DNA from: Ptiloglossa arizonensis
Taxonomy: Eukaryota; Arthropoda; Insecta; Hymenoptera; Colletidae
Length of the DNA: 64,000 nucleotides
Assembly: GCF_051014685.1 (NCBI RefSeq)
Contig: NW_027478535.1
Span: 124,001 to 188,000, forward strand
Reading direction: 5' to 3'
The notes below the pieces were generated by a model. It saw only the letters and a list, made by a program, of their open reading frames with translations. It did no database searches and was not told where the DNA came from. Both the position numbers and the translations under genes were made by a program. This document shows positions 1 to 12,089 of this stretch, one piece after another. Positions within the stretch are counted from its first letter, which is position 1. Every line of letters begins with the position of its first letter.

Positions 1-2123
1 TTCCTTAATTTGAAACTCGCATATCTCGCGAACGGATTGACGAACTCGAGAAATTCCTGTTGCATCTGAAAGTAGAAGCTAGCCCAATTACAGCGGTATG
101 AGTATTTTTGCCCTGGGCCATAGTAGTTATTGGTTTCGAGTATCAGAATTGCGAAAATTTTTATGGTTTCTCAATTATTCCTTAACTTCAAACTCCCATA
201 TCTCGCGAATGGATTGTCGAACTCGAGAAATTCCTTTTGCATCTGAAAGTAGAAACTCGCCCAATTACAATGGTGTGTGTACTTTTCCCCTAGGCAGTTG
301 TAGTTATTAGTTTCGAGTATCAGACTTGCGAAAATTTTGATGGTTTCTCAACCATTCCTTAACTTCAAACTCCCATATCTCGCGAACGGATTGACGAACT
401 CAAGAAATACCTGACGCATCTGAAAGTAAAAACTCGCCCGATTACAACGGTATGTGTATTTTTCCCCTAGGCCATTGTAGTTATTGGTTTCGAGTATCAG
501 ACTTGCGAAAATTTTGATGGTTTCTCAACCATTCCTTAACTTCAAACTCCCATATCTAGCAAACGTATTGACGACCTCGAGTAATTCCTGACGCCTCTAA
601 AAGCAGAAACTCGCCCGATTACAACGGTATGTGTATTTTTCACCTAGGCCACTGTAGTTATTTGTTTCGAGTATCAGACTTGCGAAAATTTTGATGGTTT
701 CTCAACCATTCCTTAAATTCAAACGCCCATATCTCGCGAACGGATCGACGAACTCGAGTAATTCCTGTTGCATCTGAAACTAGAAACTCGCCCGATTAGA
801 ATGGTGTCTGTACTTTTCCCCTAGGCCATTCCAGTTATTCGTTTCTAGCATCAGAATTTCGAAAATTTTGATCGTTTCTCAACCATCGCTTAAGTCCAAA
901 CTCCGATATTTCGTAAACGGATTGACGAATCCGAAAAGATTCTGTTGCATCTGAAAGTACAAACTCTCACGATTACAACGGTATGTGTATTTTACCGCTA
1001 TGCCATTGTAGTTATTGGTTTCGAGTATCAGACTTGCGAAAATTTTGATGGTTTCTCAACCATTCCTTAACTTCAAACTCCCATATCTCGCGAACGGATT
1101 GACGAATTCGAGAAATTCCCGTTGCATCTGACAGCAGAAACTCGCCCGATTACAATGGTATGTGTACTTTTCCCCTAGGCCATTCCGGTTATTGGTTTCG
1201 AGTATCAGACTTGCGAAAATTTTGATGGTTTCTCAACCATTCCTTAACTTCAAACTCCCATGTCTCGCGAACGGATTGACGAATTCGAGAAATTCCCGTT
1301 GCATCTGACAGCAGAAACTCGCCCGATTACAATGGTATGTGTACTTTTCCCCTAGGCCATTCCGGTTATGGGTTTCGAGTATCAGACTTGCGAAAATTTT
1401 GATGGTTTCTCAACCATTCCTTAATTTCAAACTCCCATATCTCGCGAACGGATTGACGAACTCGAGAAATTCCTGACGCATCTGAAAGCAAAAACTCGCC
1501 CGATTACAACGGTATGTGTATTTTTCCCCTAGGCCATTGTAGTTATTGATTTCGAGTATCAGACTTGCGAAAATTTTGATGGCTTCTCAACCATTCCTTA
1601 ACTTCAAACTCCCATATCCAGCAAACCGATTGACGACCTCGGGTAATTCCTGACGCATCTAAAAGCAGAAACTCGCCCGACTACAACGGTATGTGTATTT
1701 TTCACCTAGGCCACTGTAGTTATTTGTTTCGAGTGTCAGACTTGCGAAAATTTTGATGGTTTCTCAACCATTCCTTAACTTCAAACTCCCATATCTCGCG
1801 AACGGATTGACGAACTCGGAAAATTCCTGTTGCATCTGACAGCAGAAACCCGCCCGATTACAATGGTATGTGTACTTTTCCCCTAGGCCATTGTAGTTAT
1901 TCGTTTCGAGTATCAGACTCGCAAAAATTTTGAAGGTTTCTCAACCATTCCTTAACTTCAAACTCCCATATCTCGCGAGCGGATTGACGAACTCGAGAAA
2001 TTCTGGTTGCATCGGAAAGTAGAAACTCGCCCGATTGCAACGGTATGTGAATTTTTCCCCTAGGCCATTGTAGTTATTGGTTTCGAGTATCAGATTCGGA
2101 AAATTTTGATGGTCTCTCAACCA
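1..2123 (+). repeat. HOR copy A, 12 monomers (2,123 bp)
   Basis: Twelve monomers, 1 bp short of 12 x 177. The missing base is in the last monomer, where GATTCGGAAAA replaces GACTTGCGAAAA near 2,096. The whole block recurs almost base for base at 2,124. It includes a divergent monomer near 890-970 (phase-25 region GATATTTCG, then GAATCCGAAAAG). It also has two monomers of the TAGCAAACG/ACCTCGAG/TGACGC class near 550-720 and 1,600-1,770, and two near-identical neighbours with GAATTCGAG and CCCGTTGC near 1,070-1,420. Compared with the next copies it lacks the six-monomer tail, so it is either a deleted form of the 18-mer or the ancestral short form. The left edge is cut by the window. Confidence 0.93.
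340..355. other. Perfect short dyad, one per monomer (representative site)
   Basis: The majority sequence at the monomer junction is ATGGTTTCTCAACCAT: two 6-base inverted arms around a TCTC spacer, phases 163-177 plus 1. This site is the first clean example, and the same motif is intact in most monomers across the window. Common losses are GGTCTCTC, GGGTATCTCATCC, GGTTTCTAAACC and GGTTTCGCCACC. A protein-binding or cruciform role is speculative. Confidence 0.75.
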
Positions 2124-5100
2124 TTCCTTAATTTGAAACTCGCATATCTCGCGAACGGATTGACGAACTCGAGAAATTCCTGTTGCATCTGAAAGTAGAA
2201 GCTAGCCCAATTACAGCGGTATGAGTATTTTTGCCCTGGGCCATAGTAGTTATTGGTTTCGAGTATCAGAATTGCGAAAATTTTTATGGTTTCTCAATTA
2301 TTCCTTAACTTCAAACTCCCATATCTCGCGAATGGATTGTCGAACTCGAGAAATTCCTTTTGCATCTGAAAGTAGAAACTCGCCCAATTACAATGGTGTG
2401 TGTACTTTTCCCCTAGGCAGTTGTAGTTATTAGTTTCGAGTATCAGACTTGCGAAAATTTTGATGGTTTCTCAACCATTCCTTAACTTCAAACTCCCATA
2501 TCTCGCGAACGGATTGACGAACTCAAGAAATACCTGACGCATCTGAAAGTAAAAACTCGCCCGATTACAACGGTATGTGTATTTTTCCCCTAGGCCATTG
2601 TAGTTATTGGTTTCGAGTATCAGACTTGCGAAAATTTTGATGGTTTCTCAACCATTCCTTAACTTCAAACTCCCATATCTAGCAAACGTATTGACGACCT
2701 CGAGTAATTCCTGACGCCTCTAAAAGCAGAAACTCGCCCGATTACAACGGTATGTGTATTTTTCACCTAGGCCACTGTAGTTATTTGTTTCGAGTATCAG
2801 ACTTGCGAAAATTTTGATGGTTTCTCAACCATTCCTTAAATTCAAACGCCCATATCTCGCGAACGGATCGACGAACTCGAGTAATTCCTGTTGCATCTGA
2901 AACTAGAAACTCGCCCGATTAGAATGGTGTCTGTACTTTTCCCCTAGGCCATTCCAGTTATTCGTTTCTAGCATCAGAATTTCGAAAATTTTGATCGTTT
3001 CTCAACCATCGCTTAAGTCCAAACTCCGATATTTCGTAAACGGATTGACGAATCCGAAAAGATTCTGTTGCATCTGAAAGTACAAACTCTCACGATTACA
3101 ACGGTATGTGTATTTTACCGCTATGCCATTGTAGTTATTGGTTTCGAGTATCAGACTTGCGAAAATTTTGATGGTTTCTCAACCATTCCTTAACTTCAAA
3201 CTCCCATATCTCGCGAACGGATTGACGAATTCGAGAAATTCCCGTTGCATCTGACAGCAGAAACTCGCCCGATTACAATGGTATGTGTACTTTTCCCCTA
3301 GGCCATTCCGGTTATTGGTTTCGAGTATCAGACTTGCGAAAATTTTGATGGTTTCTCAACCATTCCTTAACTTCAAACTCCCATGTCTCGCGAACGGATT
3401 GACGAATTCGAGAAATTCCCGTTGCATCTGACAGCAGAAACTCGCCCGATTACAATGGTATGTGTACTTTTCCCCTAGGCCATTCCGGTTATGGGTTTCG
3501 AGTATCAGACTTGCGAAAATTTTGATGGTTTCTCAACCATTCCTTAATTTCAAACTCCCATATCTCGCGAACGGATTGACGAACTCGAGAAATTCCTGAC
3601 GCATCTGAAAGCAAAAACTCGCCCGATTACAACGGTATGTGTATTTTTCCCCTAGGCCATTGTAGTTATTGATTTCGAGTATCAGACTTGCGAAAATTTT
3701 GATGGCTTCTCAACCATTCCTTAACTTCAAACTCCCATATCCAGCAAACCGATTGACGACCTCGGGTAATTCCTGACGCATCTAAAAGCAGAAACTCGCC
3801 CGACTACAACGGTATGTGTATTTTTCACCTAGGCCACTGTAGTTATTTGTTTCGAGTGTCAGACTTGCGAAAATTTTGATGGTTTCTCAACCATTCCTTA
3901 ACTTCAAACTCCCATATCTCGCGAACGGATTGACGAACTCGGAAAATTCCTGTTGCATCTGACAGCAGAAACCCGCCCGATTACAATGGTATGTGTACTT
4001 TTCCCCTAGGCCATTGTAGTTATTCGTTTCGAGTATCAGACTCGCAAAAATTTTGAAGGTTTCTCAACCATTCCTTAACTTCAAACTCCCATATCTCGCG
4101 AGCGGATTGACGAACTCGAGAAATTCTGGTTGCATCGGAAAGTAGAAACTCGCCCGATTGCAACGGTATGTGAATTTTTCCCCTAGGCCATTGTAGTTAT
4201 TGGTTTCGAGTATCAGATTCCGAAAATTTTGGTGGTTTCTCAACCATTCCTTAATTTGAAACTCGCATATCTCGCGAACGGATTGACGAACTGAAGAAAT
4301 TCCTGTTGCAACTGAAAGCAGAAACTCGCCCGATTACAACGGTATGTGTATTTTTGCCCTAGACCATAGTAGTTATTGGTTTCGAGTATCAGACTTGCGA
4401 AAATTTTGATGGTTACTCAACCATTCCTTAACTTCAACCTCGCATATCTGGCGAACGGATTGATGAATCCGAAAAATTCCTGTTGCGCCTGAAAGTAGAA
4501 ACTCGCCCGATTACAACGGTATGTGCATTTTTCCCCAAGGCCATTGTAGTTATTGGTTTCGAGTATCAGAATTGCAGAAATTTTGATGGTTTCTCAACCA
4601 TTCCTTAACTTCAAACTCCCATATCTCGCGAGCGGATTGACGAACTCGAGAAATTTCGGTTGCATCTGAAAGTAGAAACTCGCCCGATTACAACTGTATG
4701 TGAATTTTTCCCCTAGGCCATTGTAGTTATTGGTTTCGAGTATCAGATTCCGAAAATTTTGATGGTTTCTCAACCATTCCTTAATTTGAAACTCGCATAT
4801 CTCGCGAACGGATTGACGAACTCGAGAAATTCCTGTTGCATCTGAAAGCAGAAACTCGCCCAATTACAATGGTGTGTGTACTTTTCCCCTAGGCCATTCC
4901 AGTTATTGGTTTCGAGTATCAGACTTGCGAAAATTTTGATGGTCTCTCAACCATTCCTTAATTTGAAACTCGCATATCTCGCGAACGGATTGACGAACTC
5001 GAGAAATTCCTGTTGCATCTGAAAGCAGAAACTCGCCCGATTACAACGGTATGTGTATTTTTCCCCTAGGCCATTGTAGTTATTGGTTTCGAGTATCAGA

Positions 5101-5306
5101 CTCGCAAAAATTTTGATGGTTTCTCAACCATTCCTTAACTTCAAACTCCCATATCTCGCGAGCGGATTGACGAGCTCGAGAAATTCCGGTTGCATCTGAA
5201 AGTAGAAACTCGCCCGATTACAACGGTATGTGAATTTTTCCCCTAGGCCATTGCAGTTATTGGTTTCGAGTATCAGATTCGGAAAATTTTGATGGTCTCT
5301 CAACCA
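2124..5306 (+). repeat. HOR copy B, 18 monomers (3,183 bp)
   Basis: Positions 2,124 to about 4,222 duplicate copy A with almost no differences. The copies separate at the end of the twelfth monomer, where B reads GATTCCGAAAATTTTGGTGG and A reads GATTCGGAAAATTTTGATGG. Six more monomers follow (4,247-5,306). They include CTGAAGAAATTCC near 4,290, GATGAATCCG near 4,462, and two GAGCGGATTG monomers near 4,630 and 5,160. The final monomer again ends GATTCGGAAAATTTTGATGG, the same junction as A/B, and copy C then restarts at 5,307. This junction identity supports unequal exchange between HOR units as the origin of the 12/18 length difference. Confidence 0.9.
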
Positions 5307-8300
5307 TTCCTTAATTTGAAACTCGCATATCTCGCGAACGGATTGACGAACTCGAGAAATTCCTGTTGCATCTGAAAGTAGAAGCTAGCCCAATTACAGC
5401 GGTATGAGTATTTTTGCCCTGGGCCATAGTAGTTATTGGTTTCGAGTATCAGAATTGCGAAAATTTTTATGGTTTCTCAATTATTCCTTAACTTCAAACT
5501 CCCATATCTCGCGAATGGATTGTCGAACTCGAGAAATTCCTTTTGCATCTGAAAGTAGAAACTCGCCCAATTACAATGGTGTGTGTACTTTTCCCCTAGG
5601 CAGTTGTAGTTATTAGTTTCGAGTATCAGACTTGCGAAAATTTTGATGGTTTCTCAACCATTCCTTAAGTTCAAACTCCCATATCTCGCGAACGGATTGA
5701 CGAACTCAAGAAATACCTGACGCATCTGAAAGTAAAAACTCGCCCGATTCCAACGGTATGTGTATTTTTCCCCTAGGCCATTGTAGTTATTGGTTTCGAG
5801 TATCAGACTTGCGAAAATTTTGATGGTTTCTCAACCATTCCTTAACTTCAAACTCCCATATCTAGCAAACGTATTGACGACCTCGAGTAATTCCTGACGC
5901 CTCTAAAGCAGAAACTCGCCCGATTACAACGGTATGTGTATTTTTCACCTAGGCCACTGTAGTTATTTGTTTCGAGTATCAGACTTGCGAAAATTTTGAT
6001 GGTTTCTCAACCATTCCTTAAATTCAAACGCCCATATCTCGCGAACGGATCGACGAACTCGAGTAATTCCTGTTGCATCTGAAACTAGAAACTCGCCCGA
6101 TTAGAATGTTGTCTGTACTTTTCCCCTAGGCCATTCCAGTTATTCGTTTCTAGCATCAGAATTTCGAAAATTTTGATCGTTTCTCAACCATCGCTTAAGT
6201 CCAAACTCCGATATTTCGTAAACGGATTGACGAATCCGAAAAGATTCTGTTGCATCTGAAAGTACAAACTCTCACGATTACAACGGTATGTGTATTTTAC
6301 CGCTATGCCATTGTAGTTATTGGTTTCGAGTATCAGACTTGCGAAAATTTTGATGGTCTGTCAATTATTCCTTAACTTCAAACTCCCATACCTCGCGAAT
6401 GGATTGTCGAACTCGAGAAATTCCTTTTGCATCTGAAAGTAGAAACTCGCCCGATTACAATGGTGCGTGTACTTTTCCCCTAGGCCGTTGTAGTTATTAG
6501 TTTCGAGTATCAGACTTGCGAAAATTTTGATGGTTTCTCAACCATTCCTTAACTTCAAACTCCCATATCTCGCGAACGGATTGACGAATTCGAGAAATTC
6601 CCGTTGCATCTGTCAGCAGAAACTCGCACGATTACAATGGTATGTGTACTTTTCCCCTAGGCCATTCCGGTTGTTGGTTTCGAGTATCAGACTTGCGAAA
6701 ATTTTGATGGTTTCTCAACCATTCCTTAACTTCAAACTCCCATATCTCGCGAACGGATTGACGAATTCGAAAAATTCCCGTTGCATCTGACAGCAGAAAC
6801 TCGCCCGATTACAATGGTATGTGTACTTTTCCCCTAGGCCATTCCGGTTATTGGTTTCGAGTATCAGACTTGCGAAAATTTTGATGGTTTCTCAACCATT
6901 CCTTAATTTCAAACTCCCATATCTCGCGAACGGATTGACGAACTCGAGAAATTCCTGACGCATCTGAAAGCAAAAACTCGCCCGATTACAACGGTATGTG
7001 TATTTTTCCCCTAGGCCATTGTAGTTATTGGTTTCGAGTATCAGACTTGCGAAAATTTTGATGGTTTCTCAACCATTCCATAACTTCAAACTCCCATATC
7101 CAGCAAACCGATTGACGACCTCGAGTAATTCCTGACGCATCTAAAAGCAGAAACTCGCCCGACTACAACGGTATGTGTATTTTTCACCTAGGCCACTGTA
7201 GTTATTTGTTTCGAGTATCAGACTTGCGAAAATTTTGATGGTTTCTCAACCATTCCTTAACTTCAAACTCCCATATCTCGCGAACGGATTGACGAACTCG
7301 GAAAAATCCTGTTGCATCTGACAGCAGAAACTCGCCCGATTACAATGGTATGTGTACTTTTCCCCTAGGCCATGCCAGTCTTTCGTTTCTAGCATCAGAC
7401 TTGCGAAAATTTTGATGGTTTCTCAACCATTCCTTAACTTCAAACTCCCATATCTCGCGAACGGATTGACGAACTCGAGTAATTCCTGTTGAATCTGAAA
7501 GCAGAAACTCGCCCGATTACAACTGTATGTGAATTTTTGCCCTAGACCATAGTAGTTATTGGTTTCGAGTATCAGATTCCGCAAATTTTTATGGTTTCTC
7601 AACCATTCCTTAACTTCAAATTCCCATATTTCTCGAACGGACTGGGGAAATCGAGAAATTCCTGTTGCGTCTGCAAGTAGAAACTCTCCCGATGACAACG
7701 GTACGTGTATTTTGCCCCTAGGCCATTGTAGTTATTCGTTTCGAGGATCAGACTCGCAAAAATTTTGAAGGTTTCTCAACCATTCCTTAAATTCAAGCTC
7801 CCATATCTCGCGAGCGGATTGACGAACTCGAGAAATGCTGGTTGCATCGGAAAGTAGAAACTCGCCCGATTGCAACGGTATGTGAATTTTTCCCCTAGGC
7901 CATTGTAGTTATTGGTTTCGAGTATCAGATTCCGAAAATTTTGGTGGTTTCTCAACCATTCCTTAATTTGAAACTCGCATATCTCGCGAACGGATTGACG
8001 AACTGAAGAAATTCCTGTTGCAACTGAAAGCAGAAACTCGCCCGATTACAACGGTATGTGTATTTTTGCCCTAGACCATAGTAGTTATTGGTTTCGAGTA
8101 TCAGACTTGCGAAAATTTTGATGGTTACTCAACCATTCCTTAACTTCAACCTCGCATATCTCGCGAACGGATTGATGAATCCGAAAAATTCCTGTTGCGC
8201 CTGAAAGTAGAAACTCGCCCGATTACAACGGTACAAGTATTTTTCCCCTAGGCCATTGTAGTTATTGGTTGCGAGTATCAGACTCGCAAAAGTTTTGATG

Positions 8301-8488
8301 GTTTCTCAACCATTCCTTAACTTCAAACTCCCATATCTCGCGAGCGGATTGACGAACTCGAGAAATTCCGGTTGCATCTGAAAGTAGAAACTCGCCCGAT
8401 TACAACGGTATGTGAATTTTTCCCCTAGGCCATTGCAGTTATTGGTTTCGAGTATCAGATTCGGAAAATTTTGATGGTCTCTCAAACA
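5307..8488 (+). repeat. HOR copy C, 18 monomers (3,182 bp), rearranged
   Basis: The first ~1,050 bp (5,307 to about 6,354) match copies A and B with a few substitutions, for example AAGTTCAAAC near 5,668. At about 6,355 the sequence switches to a monomer like the second monomer of the unit (TCAATTATTCC, GAATGGATTG) and then resumes copy-B order one monomer late. Two further extra monomers lie around 7,380-7,740. From 7,733 the order matches copy B at an offset of 3,712 bp, and by 8,456 the offset is back to 3,182 bp. So C gained three monomers and lost three relative to B while keeping the total at 18. A fourth start at 8,489 is recognisable for only one or two monomers. Confidence 0.85.
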
Positions 8489-8819
8489 TCCCTTAATTTG
8501 ATACTCCCATATCTCGCGAACGGATTGACGAACTCGAGAAATTCCTCTTGCATCTAAAAGTAGAAGCTAGCCCAATTACAACGGTATGCGTATTTTTGCC
8601 CTAGGCCATAGTAGTCATTGGTTTCGAGTATCAGAATTGCGAAAATTTTGATGGTTTCTCAACCATTCCTTAACTTCAAACTCCCATATCTCGCGAGCGG
8701 ATTGACGAACTCGAGAAATTCCGGTTGCATCTGAAAGTAGAAACTCGCCCGATTACAACGGTATGTGTATTCTTCCCCTAGGCCATTGTAGTTATTGTTT
8801 TCGAGTATCAGAATTGCGG

Positions 8820-9370
8820 AAATTTTGATGGTTTCTCAACCATTCCTTAACTTCAAACCCCCATATCTCGCGAACGGATTGAGGAACTCGAGAAATTCCG
8901 GTTGCATCTGAAAGTAGATACTTGCCCGATTACAACGGTATGTGTACTTTTCCCCTAGGCCATTGTAGTTATTGGTTTCGAATATCAGAATTGCGAAAAT
9001 TTTGATGGTTTCTCAACCATTCCTTAACTTCAAACCCCCATATCTTGCGAACGGATTGACGAACTCGAGAAATTCCGGTTGCATCTGAAAGTAGATACTC
9101 GCCCGATTACAACGGTGTGTGAACTTTTCCCCTAGGCCACTCCAGTTATTAGTTTCGAGCATCAGACTTGCGAAAATTTTGATGGTTTCTCAACCATCTC
9201 TTAATTCCAAAGTCCGATATTTCACGAACGGATTGATTAATCCGAAAAATTTCTGTTGCATCTGAAAGTAGAGACTCCCCCGATTACAACGATATGTGTA
9301 TTTTTCCCCTAGGCCATTGTAGTTATTGGTTTGGAGTATCAGAATTGCGAAAATTTTGATGGTTTCTCAA
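8820..9370 (+). repeat. Segmental duplication p, copy 1 (~3 monomers)
   Basis: Three monomers match 10,235-10,785 at an offset of 1,415 bp (8 monomers minus 1 bp). Shared rare states include GAGGAACTCGAG, TTTCGAATATCAG, TATCTTGCGAACGG, GTGTGTGAACTTTTCC and CCACTCCAG, followed by a divergent AAAGTCCGATATTTC monomer. Several substitutions separate the copies, so this is an older duplication than those at 1-5,300. Confidence 0.8.
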
Positions 9371-10234
9371 CCATTCCCTAACTTCAAACCCCCATATCTC
9401 GCGAACGGATTGACGAACTCGAGAAATTCCTGTTGCATCTGAAAGTAGAAACTCGCCCGTTTACAATGGTGTGTGTGCTTTTCCCCTAGGCCATTCCAGT
9501 TATTAGTTTCGAGCATCAGACTTGCGAAAATTTTGATGGTTTCTCAACCATTCCTTAATTTCAAACTCCCATATCTCGCGAACGGATAGACGAACTCGAG
9601 AAATTCCTGTTGCAGCTGAAAGTATAAACTCGCCCGATTACAACGGTATGTGTCCTTTTCCCCTAGGCCATTCCAGTTATTCGTTTCTAGCATCAGAATT
9701 GCGAAAATTTTGATGGTTTCTCAACCATCTCTTAATTCCAAAGTCCGATACTTCGCGAACGGATTGACGAATGCGAAATATTTCTGTTGCATCTGAAACT
9801 AGAAACTCTCCCGATTCCAAGGGTATATGTATTTTTCCCCTAGGCCATTGTAGTTATTGGTTTCGAGTATCAGACTTGCGAAATTTTGATGGTTTCTCAA
9901 CCATTCCTTAACTCGAATCTCCCATATCTCTCGAACGGATTGACGAACTCGAGAAATGCCTGTTGCATCTACAAGCAGAAACCTGCCCGATTACAACGGT
10001 ACGTGTATTTTTGCCCTAGGACATAGTAGTTATTGGATTCGACTATCAGACTTGCGAAAATTTTGATGGTTTCTCAACCATTCCTTAACTTCAAAATCCC
10101 ATATCACGCGAACGGATCGACGAACTCGAGAAAATCCTGTTGCATCTGAAAGTAGAAACTCGCCCGATTACAATGGTGTGTGTACTTATCCCCTAGACCA
10201 CTCCAGTTATTCTTTTCTAGCATTAGAATTGCGA

Positions 10235-10785
10235 AAATTTTGATGGTTTCTCAACCATTCCTTAACTTCAAACTCGCATATCTCGCGAACGGATTGAGGA
10301 ACTCGAGAAATTCCGGTTGCATCTGAAATTAGAAACTCGCCCGATTACAATGGTGTGTGTACTTTTCCCCCAGGCCATTGTAGTTATTGGTTTCGAATAT
10401 CAGAATTGCGAAAATTTTGATGGTTTCTCAACCATTCCTTAACTTCGAACCCCCATATCTTGCGAACGGATTGACGAACTCGAGAAATTCCGGTTGCATC
10501 TGAAAGTAGATACTCGCCCGATTACAACGGTGTGTGAACTTTTCCCCTAGGCCACTCCAGTTATTAGTTTCGAGTATCAGACTTGCGAAAATTTTGATGG
10601 TTTCTCAACCATCTCTTAATTCCAAAGTCCGATATTTCGCGAACGGATTGACGAATCCGAAAAATTTCCGTTGCATCTGAAAGTAGAAACTCCCCCGATT
10701 ACAACGGTATGTGTATTTTTCCCCTAGGCCATTGTAGTTATTGGTTTCGAGTATCAGAATTGCGAAAATTTTGATGGTTATCAAC
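10235..10785 (+). repeat. Segmental duplication p, copy 2
   Basis: Second copy of the three-monomer block at 8,820-9,370. It keeps TTTCGAATATCAG at 10,391 and TATCTTGCGA at 10,456. The right edge passes into a monomer with a lost T (GATGGTTATCAACC at 10,773), which also heads the next duplicated block. Confidence 0.8.
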
Positions 10786-11297
10786 CATTCCTTAATTTCA
10801 ATCCCCCATATCTCGCGAACGGATTGACGAACTCGAGAAATTCCGGTTGCATCTGAAAGTAGATACTCGCCCGATTACAACGGTGTGTGTACTTTTCCCA
10901 TAGGCCATTCCAGTTATTAGTTTCGAGTATCAGACTTGCGAAAATTTTGATGGTTTCTCAACCACTCCTTAACTTCAAATTCCCATATCTCGCGAACGGA
11001 TTGACGCATCCGAAAAGTTCCTGTTGCATCTGAAAGTAGAAACTCGCCCGATTACAATGGTGTGTGTACTTTTCCCTTAGACCACTCCAGTTATTCTTTT
11101 CTAGCATTAGAATTGCGAAAATTTTGATGGTTTCTCAACCATTCCTTAATTTCAAACTCCCATATCTCGCGAACGGATAGTCGATCTCGAGAAATTCCTG
11201 TTGTATCTGAAGTAGAATCTCGCCCGATTACAATGGTGTGTGTACTTTTCCCCTAGGCCATTCCAGTTATTGGTTTCGAGTATCAGATTTGCGAAAA
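10735..11297 (+). repeat. Segmental duplication q, copy 1 (~3 monomers)
   Basis: This block is almost identical to 13,565-14,127 at an offset of 2,830 bp (16 monomers minus 2 bp). Both carry the GATGGTTATCAACC 1 bp deletion, CAATCCCCCATATC, GACGCATCCGAAAAG, CTTTTCTAGCATTAG and the TGTATCTGAAGTAG deletion. After the last shared monomer the left copy continues into GAGGGTATCTCATCC and the right copy into a GATATTTCG monomer. Confidence 0.88.
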
Positions 11298-12089
11298 TTT
11301 TGAGGGTATCTCATCCATTCCTTAACTTCAAACTCCCATATCTCGCGAACGGATTGACCAACTCGAGAAATTCCTGACGCATCTGAAAGCAGAATCTCGC
11401 CCGATTACAATTGTGAGTGTATTTTTCCCCCAGGCCATTGTAGTTATTGGTTACGAGTATCAGACTTGCGAAAATTTTGATGGTTTCTCAACCATTCCTT
11501 AATTTCAAACTCCCATATCTCGCGGACGGATTGACGAACTCGAGAAATACCTGTTGCATCTGAAAGTAGAAACTCGCCCGATTACAACGGTATGTGTATT
11601 TTTCCCCTAGGCCATTGTAGTTATTGGTTTCGAGTATCAGACTTGCGAAAATTTTGATGGTTTCTCAACCATTCCTTAACTTCAAACTCCCATATCTCGC
11701 GAACGGATTGACGAACTCGAGAAATTCCTGACGCATCTGAAAGCAAAAACTCGCCCGATTACAACGGTATGTGTATTTTTCCCCTAGGCCATTGTAGTTA
11801 TTGGTTTCGAGTATCAGACTTGCGAAAATTTTGATGGTTTCTCAACCATTCCTTAACATCATACTCCCATATCTAGCAAACGGATTGATGACCTCGAGTA
11901 ATTCCTGACGCATCTAAAAGAAGAAACTCGCCCGATTACAACGGTATGTCTATTTTTCACCTAGGCCACTGTAGTTATTTGTTTCGAGTATCAGACTTGC
12001 GAAAATTTTGATGGTTTCTCAACCATTCCTTAAATTCAAACGCCCATATCTCGCGAACGGATTGTCGGTCTCGAGAAATTCCAGTTGCA

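Noticed and set aside
98..310. Plus-strand 70-codon frame repeated identically at 2,221 and 5,404
   Set aside because: It lies in the same monomers of HOR copies A, B and C. Identity follows from recent HOR duplication, not from selection on a protein.
355..531. CENP-B-box-like match on the minus strand (ACCGTTGTAATCGGG, phases ~83-97)
   Set aside because: It matches 7 of the 9 core positions of the mammalian CENP-B box but lacks the leading TT. By simple probability about 0.4 such 7/9 matches are expected per 177 bp on two strands, and many monomers (CAATGG variants) lose a further core CG.
1..5306. Assembly artefact producing the near-identical HOR copies
   Set aside because: It cannot be excluded from sequence alone. 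However, copies differ at scattered single bases and have different unit lengths, which favours real duplication. It is kept as a caveat rather than a finding.
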